DNA of 64,000 nucleotides from Dimorphilus gyrociliatus (lineage: Eukaryota > Annelida > Polychaeta > Dinophilidae): NCBI GenBank assembly GCA_904063045.1, contig CAJFCJ010000053.1:1-64000 (forward strand), in the 5' to 3' direction. This document shows positions 52,135 through 63,769 of the stretch, piece after piece. The first letter of the stretch is position 1. Every line of letters starts with the position of its first letter. The translations under genes and the position numbers were made by a program. The notes beneath the pieces are model-generated. The model was not told where the DNA came from, did no database searches, and saw only the letters and a program-made list of their open reading frames with translations.

Positions 52135-52732
52135 TACAGGGGGGTTCCTTTTTAGTTGAGTATGCCAACTTGTATATATATGCCTAACAAATAATTTACT
52201 AAAGTCTTTTCATCTGCTGTCATCTGTAGGCTGAGATATTGGAGAAAGAAAATTAACGATTAAAAATTTTTTTCTTTTTTTTTCAATTTTTTTTTTTAGA
52301 AATTGAACAATTTGAAGGTGTACAGTAATAAATTGGATTCAAAATTTAGAAATTTTGAAGCAACCTATATGTTTGAGGTGTAAAATAGGAAAAAATGATG
52401 TTTTTTTCTACGTTTTGACCTCTAGCTCAGAACCCACACCCACAATTTTTGTTATTTTTTGAATATAGCCTTATAACATATTACTAAAACACATATCAAA
52501 AATTAAAAAAAATTGTGGGCTTGGAATTAGAGATATTAAGCATCGAAGTTTGTGCTTGATAGAATGGTTTTTGACTAACCCATGTTTTATAAAGAAAATG
52601 TTTATTGTAATCAATGTTTTTCAGATTATAGAAACAAATATATTATTAATACTGAGCAAAATGGCACCTAACAAACTGTTAGGAATACTATAAACTGGTT
52701 TTTCCCTAACAATCCACAACTTGTTTACATAC
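52135..52732 (-). repeat. Inverted copy of the OTU-element 3' region
   Basis: Reverse complement of 41850-42440. Its right (5') end stops where the GGACAGTTGACC tandem repeat begins, and its left end meets GGGTTA-type sequence (about 52070-52135). It is a 5'-truncated copy of the OTU element in the opposite orientation. Confidence 0.85.
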
Positions 52733-52740
52733 ATGGGTAC

Positions 52741-52856
52741 AGGACAGTTGACCCCCGGACAGTTGACCCCTGGACAGTTGACCCCCATTAGGACAGTTGA
52801 CGCCCAGACAGTTGACCCCAAGTAGGACAGTTGACCCCCAGGACAGTTGACCCCCA
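52741..52856 (+). repeat. Tandem GGACAGTTGACCCCC repeat
   Basis: Seven units of about 14-19 nt. Its period and GC-richness recall the tandem terminal units of the MULE, but the sequence differs. Possibly one end of another transposon family. Confidence 0.85.
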
Positions 52857-53099
52857 TTTTTTTTGGCTTGAGCCTATAGGTATAGTTTGATTTTTTAACT
52901 GTTGTTAAAAAAAATTAGAAAGAAATAGCAAAAACAGTTGAAAACTGTTTTAAAATGTATTTGTTTTTCCTTTGTATGTTTTTAATTTTAGTTTAAAGAC
53001 ATTTCTTTTTTTCTAATTTTTATATAGCTTCTTCTTAAATAAAACATTTTTTAAACAAAAAATATTAAAACTTTTCTTTCAATTAACTTTTACAATTTT

Positions 53100-56000
53100 G
53101 ATTCATTTTAATTTGATATAGCCTCATTCTGTCATTAATTTTACTTCAAATTTCATCAAAATCAGCCAGGCAGTGCTGAGATATAGATTCTTATAAATGT
53201 TCTATTTTAACACTGTTATTGGCTTACATCAATCAAAAATATTTGTCATAAAAAAATCAAATTTGTTAATATTTAAGTTAGAGCTTTCAAATTTGGTGCA
53301 TATACTAATATCACTACGCCAATCTCAAATCTTTTTACAGAATTCAGTTATCTCTTACAGTTCCAGAGTTATGGCACCATCAAATTATGCTTGTTATTTC
53401 TTACATATAGGCCTATAGGAAATATTCATCATGGCTGGACTAACTCTGTTGTTAATTAAGTTACATGTTTGTAATTCTGCATTTAGAATAGTATGATAAT
53501 GCCAATCATAAAAACACAATTCTTTTAAATATATATATAATAAAAAAATTGATGTATATAGCTTACATTTAAATATTCAGTTATAGTCCTTTTTCTTACC
53601 ATCAAGAAGTTGAAGAATAAAATATTCCTAAACCTATAAATGTACAGAAAATATATATTGTCTTTTATTTTGATTGAAGAGCATTTAGATTAGGTATTCC
53701 AATTTTGAATTTTTTTACAAAATTTAACAATCTATTATGGTTTTTCAGCAAGGGTCAGTTAATGTCATCTACATTTTCCTTATAAAGTTAGAGTTATATA
53801 CAGTATATTCTATTTGAATTCAATTATCTTTTGTAGTTTTTGAGCTACAGTGCTTCAAACTTTAATATATTTCCCTTTTATAATTCACTAAAAAAGTTGA
53901 TATTTTTCAAGTGGGATTTATTTAAATAAGGTTATGATCACATTTTTATTTCTTATTATTTCTTCTAAAAAGTTTTTTCCTTAAAGTTTAATCTTACATT
54001 ACAACTCAGTGAAAATTTTTCATTATAGAGCTGTAAAGTTTTTTTTACCTAAAACAAAAGTTAGCTAATACAATATTAATGTATTGAATAGGTTTTATAT
54101 GTTACTTTCCTCTTTCTCAAATATATATATATAATTGATTTCATTAAACATTGGAGAGATATATAAAGAATACTTTTATCAATTTAACCACAGCAAACCA
54201 AATGCTACAATTCAAGATTCCTTTTAAAAGTATATAAAAATATTCAAAAGAATGATTTCCATCAGAACCAATAGAAAAAGTTTTGGGAAGAAGAGGTGTA
54301 TAAGAAAAGGATTGAGACAATAAGAAAAATAAACATGGTAAACAAGAAAACAAGAAAAAGGAACAGGAGAAACAGAAGGAAAACAAGAAGAGAAACAAAC
54401 TCACCAAAAGGATGAGCAAGCAGAAAAGCAGAGATGAAGAAAGTGTTATTTATTTTAAAGAAATAGATATTAAAAAAAATGATAAAAATATATATTAACC
54501 AAGAAATTTGATTCAAACATTTGGTAAAAAATTATTAAACTGAGAAGAATTGATCACTCTTACAAATAACTTTTGTTTTTGGCTAAAATTCATAAAAAAA
54601 TATTAATTATAGTAAAGAATGAAAAGTAATTATTATAAATTTAATACCAACAGCAAGACAGAATTGTAAAGTTATATTATATTATATATTTACTTTAAAT
54701 TTCAATTTTGCCTTAAACTTTAATATATTTTCTTTATACAATTCATCACATTTCTATTAATATTTTTGGAATAAGAAATATTTATGTATTATGCAGAACA
54801 TCCCTCTAATTGTTATTATTTTTTCCTGACAATAATTTTAGTTCAAATTTGATCAAAATCGGCCCAGTAGTTGCTGAGATATGGATTATAAGAAACATTA
54901 TATATCAACTCTATTAAAAGCTTATATAAACAAAAATATTCGACGTTCAAAAAAACTAAATTTGTTAATATAAAAGTCAGAGCTCTGAAATTTTGTACAT
55001 ATACTAATATTAATACACCGAATCCAAATCTTTTTACAAAATTCAATAATCTCTTTTGGTTTGGGAGCTACATTGACTTGAAGTTTAATGCATTTTCTTT
55101 ATATAATTCATTGTCATAATTAATATTTTTTAATTGACAAATATTAATTGAATGTATGGAATGTCTTTATAAATGTTTGTATTATTTTCTAACAATGATT
55201 TTGGTCCAAATTTCATCAAAATCGGCCCAGTAGTTGCTGAGATATGGATTATAAGGAACATTATATATAAGCTCTGTTAAAAGTCTATATAAACAATAAT
55301 ATTCGACGTTCAAAAAAACTAAATTTCTTATTATTAAAGTTAGAGCTCTGAAATTTTGTACATATACTAATATTGATATACCATTTATAAATCTTTTTAC
55401 AGAATTCAATTATCTTTTATAGTTTGGGAGCTACGTTACGTTAAAGTTTGTATTAGAAGACTTTTTTTTTAAAAAAAAAGAAAAAAAAATTTTTCATCAT
55501 GAGTGATGTCTTAAAAAAAAAGAACGGCGGTGGTGTCTGTTAATTAGTTTCAATATTACGAACTCAATATTATTTGGTCAGTCTGCCTACACCCCTACAC
55601 ATCAAATGTAAGTAAAATTGTTAAATTACCCTGATTAATATCTGTTTTTGTAATTAATTTTTGTTGTATTTTATCTATTAAAATATGTAGAATTTTATCT
55701 GTTGCTTTTTAATTATTTTATTCAATTACTTTACTTTAAATCCCATTAATTTCTGCCAAAAGACATAAGTTACTTTTGAACACTACATTAAATGTAAGCC
55801 TATAATCATATTTTCGTCACAAAATTCAATTATCTCTTTTGGTTCAAAAGTTATCGCAACTTTATTTTTTCGTCGATACTTTGTATTTAGGCCTTAAAAA
55901 ATATTCGTCATCTGAAAACTAACTTTCTTATTAGTTAGCTTAGAGCTTTGAAACTTGGTATATAGACTAATTTTGGTATGCCGATCTCAAATCTGCTTAC

Positions 56001-56370
56001 AGAATCCAAATATCAGTTACCGTTTTTGAGCTATTTACAATTAAATTGTTTTACAGTTTGCTGTTATAAATATTTTTATTGTTATGATATTGTTGTGTTC
56101 AAAAGTTAATTGTTATGAATGTAAGAGTGTTTGAATTGTATATTGGAGTTTTAGTGTGCTTTTTAATAATTTGATTGTAATTATCTGTTTTTAATTGAGA
56201 TAAAGCTTTGTTGTTTGGTAGATAGATTAATACTTTGATTATAAATTTCTGTAGTAACTACATTGATTTATTCAACTCCAACAGTTCTAAAATTTAAGTA
56301 ACACTTGGAACAAAAGTGATTAATTTAGTATTAATCTATTGAATTGTGTTTGAAAGATTTTTTCTTCTTT
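53100..56370 (+). repeat. Array of diverged ~350-nt repeats, left part
   Basis: Recurring blocks: a TCAAAATCGGCCCAGTAGTT-type word near 53155, 54855 and 55218, and a TTAGAGCTTTCAAATTTGGT...CAAATCTTTTTACAGAATTC block near 53275-53345, 54975-55040, 55340-55405 and 55930-56000. Order and spacing are irregular. Decayed coding relics of the ORF at 56378 lie at 54150-54240. A possible non-coding first exon with donor GTAAGT ends near 55608. Confidence 0.7.
54150..54540 (+). pseudogene. Decayed copy of the 398-aa ORF, 5' part
   Basis: Plus-strand blocks such as CAAACCAAATGCTACAATTC and AAAAGTATATAAAAA match 56447-56490 of the ORF (CAAACCTGATGCTACAGTTA, AGAGTATATAAAAA). No open frame remains. Confidence 0.5.
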
Positions 56371-56377
56371 TCTAGAG

Positions 56378-57574
56378 ATGCATAGTTGGTTGAGCTACCC
56401 AAAGGAAAAGCAAATCAGCCCAACATTTATTAATTTCAGTAGAGCAAACCTGATGCTACAGTTAAAATATATTTTTAGAGTATATAAAAATTATGTAAAC
56501 AACAATTTTGCTAAAACTTTTGTACCTTTTCTGATGAATCACTTTTTAACAATGTCTTTACTTGGTGATGAAAAGCTGGAAGAAGAAAAAGAATTATTAG
56601 ATGGATTCAATTTAATTGTACAGAATTTTCAAGAAGAATTAACAAAGTTATTAAAGAGATATTATGAAAAGAAAATGAACTTGAAACATTATTTTTATTT
56701 GAAACCATTGCTTCAAGCAATGGAAAATTGGCAAGAAATAGAAAAGTTACTACATTTTTTTAAAATTAAAATTTTTGGGCCTGAATCAACTGAAATAATA
56801 GCTGATGAGCTTTGTGGAGAAATAAAAAATATTTTTTATGACAATGAGCAGGAAAATCAGGAAGAACAAAATTCTGTGTTAATTAGCCAAGAGCAAGAAG
56901 AGGAACACCATCCTGAGGAACAAGTGTCAGTAGAACAAGAGTCTTCTCAGCAACAGCATCCTGAGGAACAACTGGCAGTAGAACAAGACTCTTCTCAGCA
57001 ACAGCATCCTGAGGAACAACTGGCAGTAGAACAAGAGTCTTCTCAGGAACCAGAAGAAATACAACAAGATCATGCTGAAGAATATGAGGAAGATGAAGAA
57101 CCTGTTGAGGAAGAAGAGGATGAACAAGAAGATGTAGAAGAATTTTACTATCATGAGCAGATGATGGAAGTAGAAAGAGAGGAAATTGATAAGAGTGAAC
57201 CACAAAATAATATACAACAAAGTGATACAAACAATGAAATGTACAAAGTGATCAAAGAGAGAAATGAAGAATTTTTTTTACTAAAAAACATGTGTTATCT
57301 CACAAAAATGTACAATTATTATATCAATGGGGGAAATGCAGAATCACAAAAACTCATTTTAAAATCTCTAATACCTGACCTTCAACCAACTGCTAAAATT
57401 ATTTTTGTTAGCAATTATTTTATAAATTTAACCAAAAAAGAATTTGATATCATTTTAAAGAATTTGGAGGTAAAGGATATGCAATTTATTCTTTTTAAAA
57501 AGTTATCTTTGAAAAGAATAGAAAATATTTTAATCAACTGGCACCTGGAAAAAAAGTTATTATTTTTGTTGTGA
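56378..57574 (+). CDS. Unrecognised protein with acidic Gln/Glu repeats
   Basis: 398 codons. It starts three bases after a strong acceptor (TTTTTCTTCTTTTCTAG), so an upstream non-coding exon (about 55540-55607, donor GTAAGT) is likely. N-terminal 150 residues are helical and basic/hydrophobic. Residues about 165-230 contain three tandem units of a 19-residue HPEEQ-L-A-V-E-Q-[ED]-SSQ-type repeat. Then comes a Glu/Asp-rich stretch (about 230-270) and a helical C-terminal third. The frame ends in a lysine codon run. A second frame (57557-57798) continues smoothly if one base is lost or gained in the A7 run at about 57549-57556. No known family. Confidence 0.6.
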   Translation: MHSWLSYPKEKQISPTFINFSRANLMLQLKYIFRVYKNYVNNNFAKTFVPFLMNHFLTMSLLGDEKLEEEKELLDGFNLIVQNFQEELTKLLKRYYEKKMNLKHYFYLKPLLQAMENWQEIEKLLHFFKIKIFGPESTEIIADELCGEIKNIFYDNEQENQEEQNSVLISQEQEEEHHPEEQVSVEQESSQQQHPEEQLAVEQDSSQQQHPEEQLAVEQESSQEPEEIQQDHAEEYEEDEEPVEEEEDEQEDVEEFYYHEQMMEVEREEIDKSEPQNNIQQSDTNNEMYKVIKERNEEFFLLKNMCYLTKMYNYYINGGNAESQKLILKSLIPDLQPTAKIIFVSNYFINLTKKEFDIILKNLEVKDMQFILFKKLSLKRIENILINWHLEKKLLFLL

Positions 57575-57798
57575 AAAAATATCCTAAAAATCTGGATTCA
57601 ACTGGAATTTTTGAAAAATACCAAGAAATAACCAACAAGGTATTTCTTCAAAAGAATTTTCTTCCTTATAAAATGGAAAGCCTTTTTAAAATTGCTAGAT
57701 TCAATTTTATAGATTTCACCTTTAAAAATTATAAAAAAGAGCAAACTTGTCTCTTAAAATTCATGAAAAAATTTTTAAAACAATTGTATAGACAATAA
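57575..57798 (+). CDS. Continuation of the acidic-repeat protein in another frame
   Basis: This open frame begins before the stop of the 398-aa ORF and encodes a lysine/phenylalanine-rich segment to a TAA at 57796. A decayed relative of its middle (AAAATTTTCTACCTACCAGAATGG against AGAATTTTCTTCCTTATAAAATGG) occurs at 60728-60790, so the segment has been copied together with the rest of the gene. It is probably the true C-terminus, separated by a frameshift or a sequencing/assembly indel. Confidence 0.45.
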
Positions 57799-60700
57799 CT
57801 TTATTCATTTCTCTTACTTTTATATGTTTTTAATACTAGATTATAGAGATTTCTTTTTTTTTTCCAATTTATATTACTTTTTTCTTTTTAATACAAATTG
57901 CTTTTAAAACAAAAATTACCCAGCCTTTATTCATTTTTTCATTTTAATTTACAATACTTTAATATATTCTTATTCTGCCAATAATTTTGCTTCAAATTTG
58001 ATCAAAATCAGTGCAGTAGTTGCTGAGCTATGATTTTCTTTCAACATTGTAATTTAACACTTTTTTTGGTATATATATACAACAAAAATATTCGTCATAA
58101 AAAAATCAATTTGTTAATATTTAAGTTAGAGCTTTCAAATTTGGTGCATATACTAATATCACTACGCCAATCTCAAATCTTTTTACAGAATTCAGTTATC
58201 TCTTACTGTTCCAGAGTTATGGCGCCTTCAAAATTTGTTTATTATTTCTTACATATAAGCAGCCAATAGAAAATATTTGTCAGGGATGAATTAAATCTCT
58301 TAGGAATTAACATACATCTTTGTTATTCTGTACATAGAATAATATTACTACACTGTTCATAAATCTTTTTACAGAATTCAAGTATCTCTTATAGTTTGAG
58401 AGCTACATTTTCTTAATATTTAATGCATATTCCTTATATAATTCATTATAATAATTAATGTTTTTTAAATGACAAATACTTAATTAATGTACTGAATGTC
58501 TTTCTAATTGTACATATTTTTTTCTGACAATAATTATGGTTCAAATTTGATCAAAATCGGCCCAGTAGTTGCTGAGATATGCATTCTTTTGAATGTTGTA
58601 CTTTAACACTGTTACAGGCTAATATAGATAAAAAAATATTTGTCATAATGTACTTTGTTGTATTGTAATTGTAGGAAGTCCTAGCTCGTCACTATCAAAT
58701 TCGTCCTCTCCAATCATTTACCAATGTGCCAAAGTACTGGTCCAAATAGAACCTTTCAAGTTCGTCCACAAGTAGTCTTAATAAATGTAATTCCAGTAAA
58801 AAATTAACCAACAAACACCAGTATTTCATTCAAAGAATATGTATTTGAGTAAATGAGTTTCTAGTTCTAAACAAGCAAGTTTGAACAACTAGCTGACGGT
58901 TAGAAAACTGAACTATCAACTGTTAATTTTGTAGGGTTTATATACTCTTTTAAGGGTTGATAGTTCACAAATTTCAATGTTCACAAAAACAAAAGTAACA
59001 TTTGAAGACAAAGAAAAGTTCTAAATATGGTCATGTTTTTATTTGTTTTCCTCTTCTAAATAATAGTTGAATTTCTCAGGTTGGAGAGTTGCATAAGATG
59101 TAACAATTTTAGTAGGACAAGTCCAACAATCAAGAAAACATGTAGATTGTATATTTGACCGTTTTTATATTCTACCTTAATAATGATATTCAATTGATTG
59201 AGTTAGTAAATTTAGCATCAGCATATAAGGAGGAAGTATATCTGATTAATGCATGTTAAAAAGAACAGTATTGTGTATACAATACTGTTGAATAGTGAAT
59301 ATAATCTAACCTTAGAATTTAAGCATAATTGATAATTAATTGAACTAGTTTTAGTTCGAAATCATAAATTTATGGATTAATAAATTGTAATATTAATGCT
59401 AGGTTGCAAATAGCAAATATTCTTTATATAATTCAATAGGTTTTATTACTGCATAATGTGTATGCACTGCCCTATGCGAAACTAGGTCACTACTGCTTAT
59501 CTTTATCAGTGCTATCTGCATAGTACAATACTGGTTCAATACTACTTCTCTATTGTAGAATATAGCTGACGAATGTATGTGTACACATAAAAAAATTAAA
59601 TTTGTTAATTTTTAAGATAGAGCTTTCAAATTTGGTACATAAGCTAATATTCTTACACCATTCTCAAATCTTTTCACAGAATTCAATTATCTCTTATGGT
59701 TTCCTAGCTAGGTTACCTTGAAGTTTAGTAGCATCTTCCTTATATAATTCATTATATAATTTTTTTTTTTAAAATGGAAAATATTGTGTTTGTGTAACTA
59801 ATATATTTCTAATTATCCATGTCTTCTTCTGCCAATAATTTTACTTCAAATTTCGTCAAAATCTGCCAGGTAGTTGCTGAGATATGGATCTTTTTTAATG
59901 TTATGTTTAAACTCAGTTGTATGACATAAAAATAAAACATTTGCCAAAAAAAACTAGATTTGTTATCAATTATGATAGAGCTTTGAAATTTTGTACATAT
60001 ACTAATATAGGTATTCTAATCTCAAATCTTTTTACAGAATTTTGTTATCTCTTATAGTTTTTGAGCTACGTTGCCTTGAAGTTTAGTGCATCTCTTTTAT
60101 GTAATTCATTAAATAATTTATTTTTTTATATAAGTTACTTTTGAACAGTACATTAAATGTCAGCCTATAATCATATTTTCGTCACAAAATTTTTATTCTG
60201 TTATTGATTAAGTTAAAGCTTTCAAATTCTGTACATAGATTGATATTATTACGCCTATATCAAATCTTTTTACAGAACTCAATTATCTTTTATGGTTCAA
60301 AAGATATGGCGCTGTCAAGTTTTATTCATTATTCTTTATTTGTGAGCTTTATGAAATATTCGTCAGGGTTAAACTAACTCTGTTATTAATAATCATAAAG
60401 CTTTCAAAGTTGGTACATAGATTAATATTAGTGGGCCTATTATAAATCCTTTTACAGAATCCAAATATCTCTTTTAGCTCAAAAGTTATGGCAACTTTAT
60501 ATTTTAATTGATACTTTGTATATAGACCTACAAAAAACATTTGTCATCTGAAATCTAACTTTGTTATTACTTAACTTAGAGCTTTGAAACTTGGTATATT
60601 GACTATTTTTGGTTTGCCAATCTCAAATCTGCTTACAGAATCCAAATATCAGTTACTATTAGAAGTTAAGGTGTTTTACAGTTTGCTATTATAAGGAAAT

Positions 60701-60900
60701 TAGAAACAATTCCAACAGAGTGTTTATGTAGAAAAATTTTCTACCTACCAGAATGGAAAGTACATTTAAAATAGCCAAACTGCAGTTTATTGACTAATTG
60801 TTGTTAATTAAGATAGAGATTTGAAATTCAGTACATACACTAATACTATAATGCTGATATCAAGTTACAACAAACTCTTATCTCTCTTTAACATGTTTGT
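57799..60900 (+). repeat. Array of diverged ~350-nt repeats, right part
   Basis: Same blocks as at 53.1-56.4 kb: near 57990, 58110, 58548, 59600, 59850, 59965, 60200, 60390 and 60570. It is interrupted at 58645-59180 by repeat R and segment P. It ends with the decayed coding relic at 60715-60790. Confidence 0.7.
58645..59180 (+). repeat. Repeat R copy 4 followed by inverted segment P
   Basis: 58645-58912 matches the R copies. 58912-59180 is the reverse complement of 32641-32900, including the TATA-bearing hairpin. In the 32-kb copy P follows R in the other orientation, so P has flipped relative to R. Confidence 0.75.
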
Positions 60901-61180
60901 AGAACTTTCTCACACTCAGATTTAATTTGATTATCAGTGATTTTAAAGTTTACTAACTAACTTCATGTTTCCACATTGGTGTTATATAATTTTATCTAGG
61001 CCAGATTAGCTTATGGCATGTTCCCACAGGATTTTCCATGTGTCTTATATATATTATAAATGTTTTTTTCACAGAAATCATTTATAGTTTGAAGATTAAG
61101 GAGTCAACATCACCTTAAAAATAGCTGGTCTTATGAACAACTTCTACAATTCCTTTCAAAATATACATCCTTCAATGATA
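60901..61180. other. Spacer and partial duplication left of the family A element
   Basis: 61090-61160 is a diverged copy of 61260-61325 (TTTGAAGAtTAAGGAGTCAA). No gene. Confidence 0.5.
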
Positions 61181-61472
61181 TAATGGTATGTAGATATGTC
61201 ATTGAACAGGAAAGTGTGTTATATATATTTTGAATGTTTTATTCACATGGTTCATATTTAGTTTGAAGAATAAGGAGTCAAAATCACATTTAAAATACCC
61301 AGTTAAATGAACATCCCCTACAATTGCTGATGATTTTAAAATGGTATGTACAAATTCTGATATACAGTATCATAATACATAGCACTTTCAATATGATATA
61401 TATTAAAAAAAAACCTGAAGAAGTGAATTCCCTATTGGAATCCTTCAACCTCTCTGTAGGTGTAGGTTAATA

Positions 61473-61529
61473 GACCCTGATGAGTCCTTGGTCATAAAAA
61501 TAGAGAGGAGGATGAAACCGTGGTAGGTC
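61473..61529 (+). ncRNA. Hammerhead ribozyme A1, second element
   Basis: Stem I GACC/GGTC; core CTGATGA (61477-61483); stem II GTCCT / AGGAT with one G-U pair; GAAA at 61514; stem III ACC-GT-GGT; predicted cleavage after A61525. Confidence 0.87.
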
Positions 61530-63708
61530 AAGTAGGTAGGAAAAAAATTTAAGAAAAAAATTTTTTGAAAATTTTTTGAAAAAATTTTTTCTGTTGGAAA
61601 TTGTTTTAAATGTCGATTTTGGTGTATTTTTTCTTTGACTGCTTCCCAAAATCAACTGGGACTCTTGAAATGTGAGAATCCTGTTTCTCTTTTTTGATTT
61701 AGTCAAAAAAAAACCCTTTGCAAACCCCAACAAGTAAAGAGAATGTGGAATGAGAGGAACTAATACATAAACCTTAATCAATGACTAAAAACAAAACTTT
61801 TTCCATAAGATTGACTTTTTTCAATTCAAAATTAAATTTTTTGACTTTAGCTTTCAAAATTTTTTCTTTTTACTTTAAAAAAGAGATAAAGATTCTTTAA
61901 TATGTACCTGTGGTGTAATTAACATTTTTGGTAAATTGCTAGAGTTTGTTGTGTTGATAATGTCTTGCTGTTAAAACCAAATGATGAAATTCTTTAAAGT
62001 CAGTATACACTTATGGTGATTTTAAATTTCTGATGGTAGTAGTAATATATCTTTGTACTTTTTTGATTACTTTTGTAAAAGCTTGTATAGTTTTGTACAT
62101 TTTTGTATTTTTTTAAAATATTGCTTAAAATAAGTTGTTGATGTTTTTATCATGGTGATTTTAAATTTTCTCATTGTTTTAGCTTGAGTATGAGTTTTTG
62201 CTTGAGTATGAGTTTTAGTCTGAGTTTGAGTTTGTTTTTGAGTTTGATTGTGAGTTTAAATTAAAATTTGAGTTTAATTTGTGTATTAAACTGGTTTTAA
62301 TTTAATGTAAATATGGTTAGTAGTTTACATATTTCTTTGTGATCTTTATAAATGTTTCTATATTCTTCCCAAATCTTTTACAATTCTAAAATTTATAAAA
62401 ATCCCCTATTGTAGTATATATTTTTATTAGATTGAATATATAGTTTGTAGAGAACATTTTAAATATTCTCAGTAACTAACCTTTGTCCTTAAGCTGAAAT
62501 TTAAAAAAATACTTTACTTATCAATCTACTTCCAGTATAAACACCACCATATTTTACATTAAAACATTTCACCAATTTTAATATCACTCACTTCAAAAAC
62601 TCACATATATTCTCTTAATTTTTTTTCCAATCCATTCATTAGCCAAAACAATGAATCATAACTGGCTCAAACAAATGAATGTTGGAAAAAGACTCTTTCA
62701 ACTACTAATACCATAAATTGTAATCTTAATTCACTACATGGAATAATCCTTCCATTCCAGTAACAAACATAAATCATAAATCAATAAAGGAATTAGGAAT
62801 TAAACCTCTCTATTCAGCATACAAAACACTCTTCCCAATCCATTCATTAGCCAAATCAAACTATCTGGAATTAACTAAATGAATGTTGGCAAGAAACTTT
62901 TACAAACAAAAACAGATTAACTAAGGCTTTCACACATTTACTTACAAATAATTTATTTAACCCACTTTCCAATCCATTCATTAGCCAGAACAACCTATCA
63001 CTTGGCAAAGTAAATGAATGTTGGAAAATATAATACAAGAAAAACAGTTTAGTCTTCAAACAATATTATTTAATAATTTTCAAATTAACAATCCTCTATT
63101 CTTTAGCCATAAAATTAAATTAACCATACTTTCTCCATAATACAACATATGTATCACACTTCATTCATTTACACTCACTTATTTTATATACTTTCAATTA
63201 ATTAACCAATTCCTTTACACATACTTAATTCATCAACTAGCCATAAATAATAATACAATTCATACTTTTATTTTTTTTCACTTTTTCAATTTTGAATTTT
63301 TACTTTTATTTAAACTTTTATTGTTATTCCAATCCTGGTTTCTACTATTTACCCAACTTATTTTATTTTATTCTATATCACTTTTCTCATTTTTTAGGTC
63401 TGCAATTTTTGTTTTTTCTGTCTTTGCTGTTTTCCAAACTGCCAGTATATATATCCCCTCAATTTACTGTTATTTATTCCTTACACTTTGATTCAAGGCC
63501 ACAGATGCTTTCTTTAATAACTTGTTAATTTAAAAAGTGTTAAACTATTTTGGTTTCTTATTCTTATTTTTTATTTTTAATTATTTTTCAATTTAATTCC
63601 AAAATTTACCTCACAAGAATCTTTATCAACAAACAAATAAATAAATCAAAAATCTGGAGAGAAACTTCTTATTAAGATTCTCAAACCTCTCTTTCATGCA
63701 GCTTAGTA

Positions 63709-63769
63709 GACCCTGAAGAGTCCCAGGTTTAATAATTTAGTAGAGAGGGGGACGAAACCACGGTAGGTC
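63709..63769 (+). ncRNA. Hammerhead ribozyme A2, second element
   Basis: Stem I GACC/GGTC; core CTGAAGA; stem II GTCCC / GGGAC (63749-63753); GAAA at 63754; stem III ACC-AC-GGT; predicted cleavage after A63765. It keeps the two-base stem III loop that the copy at 25805 has shortened. Confidence 0.86.

Noticed and set aside
52621-52857. Minus-strand frame with VNCPG repeats
   Set aside because: Translation of the GGACAGTTGACC tandem repeat; no conservation or start context.
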